Part shown: positions 50,684 to 59,179 of the stretch, in pieces
How positions within the stretch are numbered: position 1 is the stretch's first letter
How the letters are laid out: every line of letters starts with the position of its first letter
Assembly: GCA_910587485.1 (NCBI GenBank)
Contig: CAJUKN010000001.1
Coordinates: 165,783-229,782, forward strand
Direction: 5' to 3'
Origin: an uncultured Lachnospira sp.
Lineage (GTDB): Bacteria > Bacillota > Clostridia > Lachnospirales > Lachnospiraceae
Length of the DNA stretch: 64,000 nt
The notes under the pieces: generated by a model
Told to the model about the DNA's origin: nothing
Database searches by the model: none
The model's input: only the letters and a program-made list of their open reading frames with translations
Translations under genes and position numbers: made by a program

Positions 50684-51124
50684 ATGACATGTGGTGAAAA
50701 GATTACAATTATAAGAAAAGAAAACAATCTTACGCAAGAGCAATTTGCAGAGTTGCTAAATGTATCAAGACAATCTGTTTCAAAATGGGAGCTTGGAATA
50801 TCTTTTCCAGATACTGGAAAATTAATCAAAATCAGCAAGTTGTTTTCCTGTTCGTTGGATTATTTATTAAAAGATGAAATTGAAAGTAACAATATTAATC
50901 TGTTGCAAAAAAGTGATTATGAAAGAAGGAATTATTATTTAGGAATATTTTATACATATCTTTCGTTTGCTCCGCTTTTTGGATTTATTATGGGTATGTA
51001 TGGAATATATCATCAAAAACAAACAATTAATAATGGTAATATGATAAAACTATCCATAGTGGGAATTATAATTTCTTTAGCTTTAACGATAACAATGATA
51101 GTTGGAATCGTATTTCAATTATAA
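50684..51124 (+). CDS. XRE-family HTH regulator with two membrane helices
   Basis: This 146-residue protein has an XRE HTH at residues about 5-60 (IRKENNLTQEQFAELLNVSR, then QSVSKWELGISFPD) and a short linker. Two C-terminal hydrophobic helices (YLSFAPLFGFIMGMYGIY and SIVGIIISLALTITMIVGIV) place the regulator at the membrane. The start ATG 50684 follows AAGGAG. The sensed signal and targets are unknown. It resembles the protein coded at 41674 in layout but not closely in sequence. Confidence 0.85.
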   Translation: MTCGEKITIIRKENNLTQEQFAELLNVSRQSVSKWELGISFPDTGKLIKISKLFSCSLDYLLKDEIESNNINLLQKSDYERRNYYLGIFYTYLSFAPLFGFIMGMYGIYHQKQTINNGNMIKLSIVGIIISLALTITMIVGIVFQL

Positions 51125-51167
51125 AGAGAAAGTTAGGTAAAGCGAACATCAAGTTCTTTACTTATAT

Positions 51168-51202
51168 ATCTATAGCATTGAAGTAGGGGACTTGCTTGAT
51201 GG
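51168..51202 (+). repeat. Possible family A fragment, copy A6
   Basis: TAGCATTGAAGTAGGGGACTTGCTTGATGG shares the GGGGACTTGC block with family A, but the flanks differ. It is too short to be certain. The rest of the gap 51125-51358 shows no gene. Confidence 0.25.
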
Positions 51203-51358
51203 AATTAAAAAAGCTATAAATGTTTAGTAGATATTGAGAGAGTTTATTTTAGATTATTTATCAGATGACAAGAGAATAACTTGAATCAATAAAGTAGCTA
51301 TGATAAAATTAGAGCAATAAATAGGACTATTTAAGATAAAGTAAGAGGGAGAGCAGCA

Positions 51359-52582
51359 TTGTCAGAATTTTATAATTTTAATCTAAATAATAATATACTT
51401 TCAGGATTAGACAAACTAGGTTTGAAAAATCCAACATCTATACAGGAAAAAACATTTTTAACAATTAGTAATAACAGAGATTTAATTGCTTGTTCTGCAA
51501 CAGGCACAGGAAAGACAATGGCATATCTAATTCCTTTGTTAAATGTTCTTGTTAATAATCAAAGTAGTACAAATCAAGAAGATGATACAAATATAAGTAC
51601 TAAAAACATAAATGTCCAACAAGATAATAATTATTCTAAAAATGCGGTACAAGTAATTATCTTAGTTCCAACGCAGGAATTAGGGGCGCAGGTAGCAAGA
51701 GAAACGCATAAACTTTGCGAATTATCCAATATTTCTATAAAAACGTTATTGCTTATTGGTGATGGCAATATCAATCGTCAGATAGAATCTATCAAACATA
51801 ACAAACCCAATATTGTAGTTTGTACCCCGTCAAGATTAGCGAAATTAATCAAATTAAAAAAGATTAAAGTTCATCAAGTTAAAACCCTTGTTTTAGATGA
51901 GGCAGATCGATTGATGGACAAAACTTGCTATGAAGATATTTTATTTATACGCAAATCGCTTATGAAAAGAACACAAGTTCTTTTGTTTTCTGCAAGTATG
52001 AATAAGAAAACAATAAAATCAGCGAATGTAATTACATATAAGCCTGTTATACTAGATTTAATCAGCGAAAATAAAGAGTGTATTCCAAAAACAATTAAAC
52101 ATATTTATTTTATTAGTGATAGACGTCAGCGCATTGAAATGCTGCGTAAAATTGTAAAAGCAAACAACGGTGGCAAAACCCTCATTTTTATTAATACAAA
52201 ATATGATTTAGAGGAGACGTTTCAAAAACTTCAATATCATCATTATAATGTTGGCTCTATAGCAGGCAATCTTGATAATCATACAAAAAAGAAGGTTATA
52301 GAAGATTTTAAATCAGGCAAAATTCAATATTTATTGGCAACAGATGTAGCATCAAGAGGTTTGCAAATTGATAATATTTCAACGGTTATCAATTTAAATT
52401 TACCAGAAGAATCCATTGAATATCAACATCGAGCTGGAAGATGTGGTCGCAATGGAAATATTGGTTTATGTATATCGATTATTACAGAAAATGAATTGTC
52501 AAAAATTAAAAAGTATCAAAAATTATTTCATGTAAACTTTGTTCAAAAAAAGCTTTTTCAAGGGAAGATTGTAGGTAAATAA
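51359..52582 (+). CDS. DEAD-box RNA helicase
   Basis: This 407-residue DEAD-box helicase shows the Q motif (GLKNPTSIQEKTF), Walker A ACSATGTGKT, PTQELG, VVCTPSRLAK, VLDEADRLM, SAS in LLFSASMNK, LIFINTKYDLEETF, TDVASRGLQ and HRAGRCGRNG. It lacks long C-terminal extensions, so it is a minimal core. It unwinds RNA, probably in cold adaptation or ribosome assembly. Start TTG 51359 lies behind GAGGGAGAG. An insert rich in Asn and Gln follows motif I (near residue 70-95, NVLVNNQSSTNQEDDTNIST). Confidence 0.93.
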   Translation: MSEFYNFNLNNNILSGLDKLGLKNPTSIQEKTFLTISNNRDLIACSATGTGKTMAYLIPLLNVLVNNQSSTNQEDDTNISTKNINVQQDNNYSKNAVQVIILVPTQELGAQVARETHKLCELSNISIKTLLLIGDGNINRQIESIKHNKPNIVVCTPSRLAKLIKLKKIKVHQVKTLVLDEADRLMDKTCYEDILFIRKSLMKRTQVLLFSASMNKKTIKSANVITYKPVILDLISENKECIPKTIKHIYFISDRRQRIEMLRKIVKANNGGKTLIFINTKYDLEETFQKLQYHHYNVGSIAGNLDNHTKKKVIEDFKSGKIQYLLATDVASRGLQIDNISTVINLNLPEESIEYQHRAGRCGRNGNIGLCISIITENELSKIKKYQKLFHVNFVQKKLFQGKIVGK

Positions 52583-52622
52583 TTTAATTAAAACTATTAT
52601 TTATAAATTTTTAGTACACAAT

Positions 52623-52646
52623 TTCGCTAAACACGCATTTAGCGAA
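52623..52646. other. Perfect 9-bp inverted repeat after the helicase gene
   Basis: TTCGCTAAA pairs with TTTAGCGAA around CACGCA. Only GTTATAAAAG follows, not a T-run, so this is at best a weak terminator or a protein-binding dyad. Confidence 0.45.
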
Positions 52647-52765
52647 GTTATAAAAGAGTGTTTTATCGTACTATTGTGTTCAATTTTTAACTTATTTTTT
52701 GAATTTATTATTATAAAACACTTATGCAATTTTGTTATACACTACTATACTATTTGGAGGTTTCT

Positions 52766-53824
52766 ATGTCCGATAAACGCACAAAAACTTATACAGAACA
52801 ACAAAATATAAAATATACAATGAAATTACGTGAACTTATCAATATGTTGCCTGATTTTTGCGAGCAATATTTTAACAGTATGGAATATTCCAAACAGCCA
52901 AGAACCAAAATTGCTTATGCAATGGATATTAAGGGATTTTTTGAATATCTTATAGCGGACATCGCAAAATTTGCTAATTATACCATCAAAGACTTTACCC
53001 TTGAGGATATCGGACAACTATCTGGTTTAGATATCAATAATTATATGCGTTATGTAAAGGCTTATAATAAAGATGGCTCTATTGTAACCAATTCTGAACG
53101 AGCTGCAAAACGCAAATTATGCTCACTTAGAAGCTTCTATTCTTATTATTATCGGTATGAATTGATTTCCAAAAATCCTACACAGCAAGTTGATATGCCT
53201 AAAGTCCACGACCAAGCTATCATAAGGCTTGAAACCAATGAAGTGGCAGAATTTCTTGACAATGTTGAATCCGGAAATAAACTTACTGCGAACCAATTAA
53301 AACGCCATGAGAAATTAAAATGTCGTGATTTAGCACTACTCACCCTACTGCTAGGAACAGGGATTCGTGTATCGGAATGTGTTGGACTAGATATCGAAAA
53401 TGTAGATTTTGATAATGACCGTATCAAAGTTATTCGCAAAGGTGGTTCTGAAAGTTTTGTATATTTTAGCGACGAAGTTCACACTGCACTCTCCGCTTAT
53501 ATGGAAGAACGAAAATTGTTAAACCCTGAACCAGAACATAAAAATGCTCTGTTTATATCATCTAAAAACAAACGACTTTGTGTGCGTTCTATAGAACTCT
53601 TAGTAAAAAAATATGCACATACGGTCACTACTGTCAAACATATTACACCACATAAATTAAGGAGTACATATGGCACAAATTTATATCAAGAAACAAAAGA
53701 TATTTATTTAGTTGCCGATGTTTTGGGACACAAAGATGTTAATACAACAAGAAAACATTATGCAGAACTTGTTGATGAAAACAAACGAAGAGCAAAAGAT
53801 GTTGTTCGACTTAGAAAAGATTAA
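52766..53824 (+). CDS. XerC/XerD-type tyrosine recombinase
   Basis: This 352-residue tyrosine recombinase has an N-terminal core-binding (SAM-like) domain at about 20-150 and a catalytic domain with Arg in GTGIRVSECVGLD, Lys in VIRKGGSE, H-x-x-R in TPHKLRSTYGT, His in LGHKDVN and the nucleophile Tyr in RKHYAEL. The size and form resemble XerC/D and housekeeping recombinases rather than phage integrases. ATG 52766 follows TTGGAGG. It lies downstream of the helicase, 2.6 kb after the lexA-yneA pair, a setting seen in Lachnospiraceae; no att site or mobile genes are visible here. Confidence 0.92.
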   Translation: MSDKRTKTYTEQQNIKYTMKLRELINMLPDFCEQYFNSMEYSKQPRTKIAYAMDIKGFFEYLIADIAKFANYTIKDFTLEDIGQLSGLDINNYMRYVKAYNKDGSIVTNSERAAKRKLCSLRSFYSYYYRYELISKNPTQQVDMPKVHDQAIIRLETNEVAEFLDNVESGNKLTANQLKRHEKLKCRDLALLTLLLGTGIRVSECVGLDIENVDFDNDRIKVIRKGGSESFVYFSDEVHTALSAYMEERKLLNPEPEHKNALFISSKNKRLCVRSIELLVKKYAHTVTTVKHITPHKLRSTYGTNLYQETKDIYLVADVLGHKDVNTTRKHYAELVDENKRRAKDVVRLRKD

Positions 53825-53861
53825 TCGCTTAATCATTTTATGCTTTCCTTTAAGATACTAC

Positions 53862-53889
53862 TTGTATTTTTTACATTACCCATTATAAT
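53862..53889 (+). promoter_or_regulatory. Possible promoter of the flavin reductase-like gene
   Basis: TTGTAT (53862-53867), a 16-base spacer and TATAAT (53884-53889) lie about 50 bases before the ATG. Confidence 0.6.
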
Positions 53890-53942
53890 TATATATACAG
53901 GTAAGATTTTGTCTATTCTATATAAGAAAAGGAGCAATTAAC

Positions 53943-54509
53943 ATGAGAAAGAAACTTAATATAACAGAAGGAATTTTCCCAATGCCAGTTTTAATGGTAG
54001 CAACTTACAATGAAGATGGCAGCGTTAATGTTATGAATGCTGCTTGGGGTACTATGCAGGAAAGAGGCAATATAGCTCTCAATTTGACCGAAACACATAA
54101 AACGGTTAAGAATATCAAGGCAAGAAGTGCTTTTACTGTAAGCATTGCCGATGCTGCTCATATCGTTGAAGCAGACTATTTTGGAGTTGAATCGGGCAAT
54201 AATGTTTCAAATAAGTTTGAAAATAGCGGTCTTACTGCAAGTAAATCAGAAATAGTCGATGCACCAATTATTAATGAGTTTCCGCTTTGCTTAGAATGTG
54301 AATTTATTGAATATCAGAACGGGGAATATGGATGTGGTGTTATTGGTAAGGTGGTTAATATTACTGCTGACGAAAAAGTTATAGTTGATGATAAAATTGA
54401 TATGTCTTTGGTAAATGCTATCGCCTTTGACCCATATACACATGGTTATTATAAGGTAACTGAACGAGTAGGCGAAGCTTTTAAAGATGGTTTACAACTT
54501 AAAAAATAA
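53943..54509 (+). CDS. Flavin reductase-like FMN-binding protein
   Basis: This 188-residue protein of the flavin reductase (FMN-binding split-barrel) family shows PMPVLMVATYNEDGSVNVMN at the start, LNLTETHKTVKNI and SIADAAHIVEADYFGV in the middle. The later GKVVNITADE and IAFDPYTHGYYKV parts complete the fold. These proteins bind FMN and often reduce flavin or act as oxidative-stress-related NAD(P)H:flavin oxidoreductases; the partner is unknown. ATG 53943 follows AAAAGGAG. It stands alone, closed by a terminator. Confidence 0.9.
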   Translation: MRKKLNITEGIFPMPVLMVATYNEDGSVNVMNAAWGTMQERGNIALNLTETHKTVKNIKARSAFTVSIADAAHIVEADYFGVESGNNVSNKFENSGLTASKSEIVDAPIINEFPLCLECEFIEYQNGEYGCGVIGKVVNITADEKVIVDDKIDMSLVNAIAFDPYTHGYYKVTERVGEAFKDGLQLKK

Positions 54510-54523
54510 TATTTTTAAAACAA

Positions 54524-54560
54524 AAATAAGGTTTCTCATTTTGTAGAAACCTTATTTATT
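54524..54560. terminator. Intrinsic terminator after the flavin reductase-like gene
   Basis: AATAAGGTTTCT pairs with AGAAACCTTATT and is followed by TATTTAT. Confidence 0.8.
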
Positions 54561-54600
54561 TATAACCTTACTATTGTTTTGTGTCATTTTAACAAGAATG

Positions 54601-54647
54601 TCAAAGCAGATATTCCCAATCCGCTACGCTACTTTCTTGATGAGGTT
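54601..54647 (-). repeat. Family A repeat, copy A7 (internal deletion derivative)
   Basis: Read on the minus strand it is AACCTCATCAAGAAAG joined directly to TAGCGTAGCGGATTGGGAAT and ATCTGCTTTGA. That is the first 16 bases of family A fused to its last 35, with the whole middle hairpin lost. The join lies at an AAGT shared by both sides in the full repeat. It lies just downstream of putP. Confidence 0.72.
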
Positions 54648-54672
54648 GAACTCCTGCTAAAACAGGCAAATT

Positions 54673-56193
54673 CTATGCTCTTTTTAATTCATCAAATTTA
54701 TCAAGAACTTCCTTTTCAGGCTGTTTTGTAAGTAGGCTTACAACAATATTAACAATAATTGCAACAATAAAAGAAGGAAGCAACTCATAAATAGCAAATA
54801 CAGGTGCTATTCCTGAAATAACATATTTCCATAAGAAAATCATAATACCGCCTGAAATCATACCTGCTATTGCCCCATATTTATTTGCCCTTCGCCAAAA
54901 TAAGGATAATAACACAACAGGACCAAATGTTGCACCAAATCCTGCCCATGCAAAAGATACAATACCAAATACAGAACTATTTGGATTACTAGCCAACACT
55001 ACTGCTATAATTGATATAACAACTACAGTTATTCTTGCTACAATCAATGACATTTTTTCGGTCATTTTAACGCCAAAGCACTCCTTCATTAAGTTTTGAG
55101 AAATGCTTGATGCTGCTGCAAGTAATTGAGAGTCTGCTGTTGACATGGTAGCTGCAAGAATGCCAGCAAGAATAATACCTGCTATAATAGCTGCAAAAGG
55201 TCCATATGTACTTAAAAGATGTGCTATCTTGACAATAATCGTTTCTGAATTTGAACCTACTAAAGTTTCAATAGCACCAACTTTTGACATTGCAAGTCCA
55301 ACAATGCCAATAAACACAGCAACAGTTAATGAAATAACAACCCAAACGCTTGCTACTCTTCTTGATAATTTCAATTTATTTTTATCTTCAATAGCCATAA
55401 AACGAAGAAGTATATGAGGCATACCAAAATATCCTAGTCCCCAAGCTAACATAGAAAAAATAGATAAACCGCTATAAGGAACAGAACTGTTCGTTGCAGA
55501 AGAATAAGTATTAAAAAAGTCAAGATATCCCGGCAAACTTTTTGCATTATCTACTACTGCTCCCAATCCACCTGCTATATTGACACCAAAAACAACGACC
55601 ACTACTAATGCGATTGACATAACAATACTTTGTATAAAATCGGTTGTACTTGCTGCAAGGAAACCGCCCAATGCACAATAACATACAATAATTGCTGCGC
55701 TGATAACCATAGCTGTAAAATAATCAATATCAAATAGACTTGCAAATAATTTGCCACAAGCAGCAAAGCCTGAAGCAGTGTATGGAACAAAAAAGATAAC
55801 AATCATCAAAGCTGCTATACAAGTGATAGTCTTGCTTCCACCAAAACGCTTAGAAAAGAAATCTGGCAATGTAACAGCATTATAACCATGAGAATATGTC
55901 CTGATTTTTTTAGCGACAATCAGCCAGTTTACGTAGGTACCGATGGCAAGACCAATTGCAGTCCATGCAGCGTCAGCAATTCCAGACAGATAGGCTACAC
56001 CGGGCAGTCCCATTAAAAGCCAACTGCTCATATCCGATGCTTCAGCACTCATTGCTGTAACTAAAGGACCTAACTTACGACCTCCTAAATAAAAATCTTC
56101 TGTTGAATTATTCTTTTTTGAAAAAAACACACCAACAATTACAACAAAAATTAAATATAATGCTATCGCTAGTAAAATTAATATCTGCGACAT
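54673..56193 (-). CDS. putP: Sodium/proline symporter (PutP-type)
   Basis: This 506-residue SSS-family symporter has 13 TM segments. Diagnostic blocks are TEDFYLGGRKLGPLVTAMSA (residues about 31-50), EASDMSSWLLMGLPGVAYLSG with the PutP-type serine-rich sodium site, and STADSQLLAAASSISQNL. It imports proline with sodium. ATG 56193 follows TGGAGG. The window also holds proA and proB, so both synthesis and uptake of proline are present. The gene lies at the end of a minus-strand series and downstream of the L,D-transpeptidase-like gene. Confidence 0.93.
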   Translation of the reverse strand: MSQILILLAIALYLIFVVIVGVFFSKKNNSTEDFYLGGRKLGPLVTAMSAEASDMSSWLLMGLPGVAYLSGIADAAWTAIGLAIGTYVNWLIVAKKIRTYSHGYNAVTLPDFFSKRFGGSKTITCIAALMIVIFFVPYTASGFAACGKLFASLFDIDYFTAMVISAAIIVCYCALGGFLAASTTDFIQSIVMSIALVVVVVFGVNIAGGLGAVVDNAKSLPGYLDFFNTYSSATNSSVPYSGLSIFSMLAWGLGYFGMPHILLRFMAIEDKNKLKLSRRVASVWVVISLTVAVFIGIVGLAMSKVGAIETLVGSNSETIIVKIAHLLSTYGPFAAIIAGIILAGILAATMSTADSQLLAAASSISQNLMKECFGVKMTEKMSLIVARITVVVISIIAVVLASNPNSSVFGIVSFAWAGFGATFGPVVLLSLFWRRANKYGAIAGMISGGIMIFLWKYVISGIAPVFAIYELLPSFIVAIIVNIVVSLLTKQPEKEVLDKFDELKRA

Positions 56194-56221
56194 AATAACC
56201 TCCATTTATTCTTTTGCATAT

Positions 56222-56932
56222 TTATCTATCACTAGGGTCATAGTAGGACCCCTTTGGTAATTTCGTAATCTCCTCTATTGTAAATCCCGGTATACTATCA
56301 ATATCTTCACTTCGGTCAACGATTTCAACATCAATGTTAATACCACAATTTTCATATATCCATTTGGCATCGGCAGCTCTTACATAAATAGAACCTCTGC
56401 TTCCTTCTTCTGAACCAATTTTATTGTACGATTCATAGTCTAAGTTGTTTTTATCTCTTGTCCAATATGGAGCAGAATGTATGACAGCGCCATCTTCTAA
56501 AATAGTTGCATAATGTCCAAACGAATATTTATCGAGAGCATACCATGATTGTTTACTTGAAATTTTTGTTAATGAAACTTCGACTTTAGGGTTAATGGCA
56601 CAATACATTGCTTTAAAAAAGGTATATTGCTGATTATTATTTTGTTTGTAAATAAATAAAATATTTATTTGTTTATTAATAATAATTTTATACCCTAAAT
56701 TATTTGGAATTGTAGATTCAGTCTTTGATGAAACTTGTGTTACCGTTTCATTTTGTAAGTTATCTGTTTCATCTTCTGGTGGTATTTCACTTTCAATTGT
56801 TCTTAAACTTATAAGCGCAAAAACCACAGCTACTAAGAAGAAAATTAATATTACAAAATATAATTTTGCATTTCCTCCTAGTAGCCATTTTTTAAAGTTA
56901 ACTCGCTTGATTTTTTTATACTTCCATTCCAT
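56222..56932 (-). CDS. Membrane-anchored L,D-transpeptidase-like protein with Cys replaced by Ser
   Basis: This 236-residue protein has one TM helix at about 24-44 (LYFVILIFFLVAVVFALISL), a linker and a YkuD-like L,D-transpeptidase domain (about 80-225: YKIIINKQINILFIYKQN, then ILEDGAVIHSAPYW). The active-site motif, normally S-H/R-G-C-x-R followed by DAKWIY, reads GSRGSIYVRAADAKWIY here. Ser (TCT) therefore stands where the catalytic Cys (TGT) should be, one base away. Cross-linking activity is thus doubtful. It may bind peptidoglycan or act as a regulator. ATG 56932 is the assumed start. No antibiotic-related gene is near. Confidence 0.8.
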   Translation of the reverse strand: MEWKYKKIKRVNFKKWLLGGNAKLYFVILIFFLVAVVFALISLRTIESEIPPEDETDNLQNETVTQVSSKTESTIPNNLGYKIIINKQINILFIYKQNNNQQYTFFKAMYCAINPKVEVSLTKISSKQSWYALDKYSFGHYATILEDGAVIHSAPYWTRDKNNLDYESYNKIGSEEGSRGSIYVRAADAKWIYENCGINIDVEIVDRSEDIDSIPGFTIEEITKLPKGSYYDPSDR

Positions 56933-56970
56933 ATGCGTTATATAAAAAAAACCTTTCCTAATTAGCCTCT

Positions 56971-57603
56971 TTATTTCTTAAAATTTTTTTCTTTGAGTTC
57001 AATATACTTTATAATTAATTCAATACTTCCATCAATACCTAATTCACCACTATCAATACATAAATCGTATCCTTTTGCTTCACCCCATTTTTTACTAGAG
57101 TAATAATTATAATAACTTGCTCTTCTCTTGTCTGTTTTTTGAATTAAATCAGCCGCTTTTGAATCGCTTAATTCATAAAGCTTCTTTATACGCTCAATTC
57201 TTCTATCCAAACTAGCTTTAATCCAAACACTAACTGCAAAAGGATTATCCTCTAAGGCATAATCGGCACATCTTCCAACAATAATACATGATTCTTGTTC
57301 TGCAAGTCTTTTAATTGTATCAAACTGTGCTAAAAAAACTTTATGATTGATTGGCATATCTACATATGAATTGGAATACCCCAATGAATATGTATCCATC
57401 ACTAAAGAGTAAAGAAAACTATTTGTAGGCTTTTCATCTTGTGAAGCAAATAATTCTTCACATAAACCGCTCTGTTTAGCGGCTAATTCCAATAATTCTT
57501 TATCATAGCATTTAATGCCAAGTTTTTTAGCTAATTTGCTGCCAATTTCATGACCACCGCTGCCAAATTCTCGACCAATTGTTATAACAGTTCTACTATC
57601 CAT
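56971..57603 (-). CDS. Cytidylate kinase-like family protein
   Basis: This 210-residue P-loop protein of the cytidylate kinase-like (AAA_26) family shows the nucleotide-binding loop REFGSGGHEIGSKLAKKLG (residues 10-28), IIVGRCADYAL, and an Arg-rich lid SLDRRIERI and KRRASYYNYYSSKKWG. The family is frequent in Clostridia, often in several paralogs, and its substrate is not established. ATG 57603 lies six bases after AGGAGGTG; GTG 57612 is in that ribosome-binding site. It may stand alone. Confidence 0.9.
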   Translation of the reverse strand: MDSRTVITIGREFGSGGHEIGSKLAKKLGIKCYDKELLELAAKQSGLCEELFASQDEKPTNSFLYSLVMDTYSLGYSNSYVDMPINHKVFLAQFDTIKRLAEQESCIIVGRCADYALEDNPFAVSVWIKASLDRRIERIKKLYELSDSKAADLIQKTDKRRASYYNYYSSKKWGEAKGYDLCIDSGELGIDGSIELIIKYIELKEKNFKK

Positions 57604-57729
57604 AGTGTTCACCTCCTGAAGTTCATAATAGTATACTAAATTTATTATATAATATAATATGAAAAAAATCCATAAAAAAACAAATAAAAATTTGATTACA
57701 AATAAAAGCTGTTTACAAGTAAGATTTTA

Positions 57730-58659
57730 TTATTGTTTAAGCACAGACAAAAGCTGTTCAAAATATTCTGGAAGTTTTGCTTCAAACTCCATATATTTGC
57801 CGGTTCTTGGGTGAATAAATCCCAATACCCTTGCATGAAGCGTTTGCCCTTCTAAGTGAAATGCAGATTTTGAACTGCCATAAACATCATCTCCAAGAAG
57901 CGGATGTCCTATACTGTGCATATGAACTCTTATCTGATGGGTTCTGCCTGTTTCAAGCTGACATTCAATATAGGCATACTTACCAAAATTTTCTAAAACA
58001 TGATAATGTGTAACAGCTCTTTTTCCATTCTTATGGTCAATAGCCATTTTTTTTCGGTCTAAAGTATTTCGCCCAATAGGTGCATTGACTGTTCCATCTG
58101 TAACTTTAAAAGAATTATAGACAATCGCATTATATTTCCTTACAATGGAATGAACTTCAAGCTGTTTTGACAATCCATTATGCGAAAAATCATTTTTACA
58201 GGCAACAAGTACTCCTGTTGTATTCATATCAATTCGATGTACGATTCCCGGTCGCATAACACCATTAATTCCACTTAAATTTTCTTTACAATGATATAAT
58301 AAAGCGTTGACCAATGTTCCTGAATAATGTCCTGCTGCCGGATGCACCACCATTCCCTTTGGTTTATCTACAACAATAATATCACTATCTTCATAAATAA
58401 TATCTAATGGGATATTTTCTGGCAAAATTTCCGGTTCAACTAAATCAGGCAGTGAAATTTTTAATAAATCGCCATCTTGAACTTTATAATTGCTTTTTAT
58501 TATTTTTTCATTAACAAGAATACCATTATCTTTAATCACTTTCTGTAAAAAAGAACGTGAACAATCATTTAAAACTTCTGACAAATATTTGTCAATTCGC
58601 ATTCCTTGGTATTCTTTTGTAACATACTTTACAATAATTTTTTCTTTATGTTCATTCAT
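57730..58659 (-). CDS. rluD: 23S rRNA pseudouridine synthase RluD-type
   Basis: This 309-residue pseudouridine synthase of the RluA/RluD family has an N-terminal S4 domain at about 10-75 (RIDKYLSEVLNDCSRSFLQK). The catalytic Asp is in RPGIVHRIDMNTTGVLVACK, and LLGDDVYG and GRTHQIRVHM mark the fold. It modifies helix 69 or related sites of 23S rRNA. ATG 58659 overlaps the lspA end by eight bases; ATG 58677 is possible. The lspA-rluD order is typical of Bacillota. Confidence 0.94.
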   Translation of the reverse strand: MNEHKEKIIVKYVTKEYQGMRIDKYLSEVLNDCSRSFLQKVIKDNGILVNEKIIKSNYKVQDGDLLKISLPDLVEPEILPENIPLDIIYEDSDIIVVDKPKGMVVHPAAGHYSGTLVNALLYHCKENLSGINGVMRPGIVHRIDMNTTGVLVACKNDFSHNGLSKQLEVHSIVRKYNAIVYNSFKVTDGTVNAPIGRNTLDRKKMAIDHKNGKRAVTHYHVLENFGKYAYIECQLETGRTHQIRVHMHSIGHPLLGDDVYGSSKSAFHLEGQTLHARVLGFIHPRTGKYMEFEAKLPEYFEQLLSVLKQ

Positions 58660-59179
58660 ATGTTTTTGTACCACCATCTTTTTGAGGTTTTATTATAGAT
58701 GTCAACTCTTCATCTTTATATACAAAAAATATAAGAATAGCAAATAGACCTATTCCAACAGTAATATAGATATCCGCTACATTAAAGACTGGAAAGTTAA
58801 TAACTTTAAAATAAATAAAATCTCTTACATATCCAAGAAATACCCTGTCTATAAAATTGCCAACCGCTCCTGCTCCTAGTAAAATAGCATTGAGTAATAA
58901 TGGAATATTTCTTTTTGTAAATGGAAGTTTACATATAAAAAATACAATAAATAAAAAAACAATTGCTGTAGTAAGAATAAAAAACACTCTGGCTCCACCA
59001 AACAATCCCCATGCAGTTCCTGTATTTTCAAGGTAATAAAACTCTAATACATCATTCCATATCGGGATACTCAAGTTACCTTTTAGTGCATTTGTAGCAA
59101 GAATCTTACTAATTTGGTCTAAAGAGGCAAGCACAAAAACACTTATGGCAAATATGATTATATTATAATACTTTTTCAT
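58652..59179 (-). CDS. lspA: Lipoprotein signal peptidase II
   Basis: This 175-residue membrane aspartyl protease has four TM helices. It cleaves lipoprotein signal peptides before the lipidated Cys. The catalytic Asp residues are in GNFIDRV and FNVADIYI, and the ENTGTAWG motif is present. The C-terminal tail of about 15 residues is hydrophilic. ATG 59179 overlaps the aroB stop by four bases, and the 3' end overlaps rluD. Confidence 0.96.
   Translation of the reverse strand: MKKYYNIIIFAISVFVLASLDQISKILATNALKGNLSIPIWNDVLEFYYLENTGTAWGLFGGARVFFILTTAIVFLFIVFFICKLPFTKRNIPLLLNAILLGAGAVGNFIDRVFLGYVRDFIYFKVINFPVFNVADIYITVGIGLFAILIFFVYKDEELTSIIKPQKDGGTKTYE

Noticed and set aside
52623..52646. Perfect inverted repeat near the tyrosine recombinase as a dif or att site
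   Set aside because: The sequence does not resemble the Firmicute dif consensus and there is no second copy in the window.
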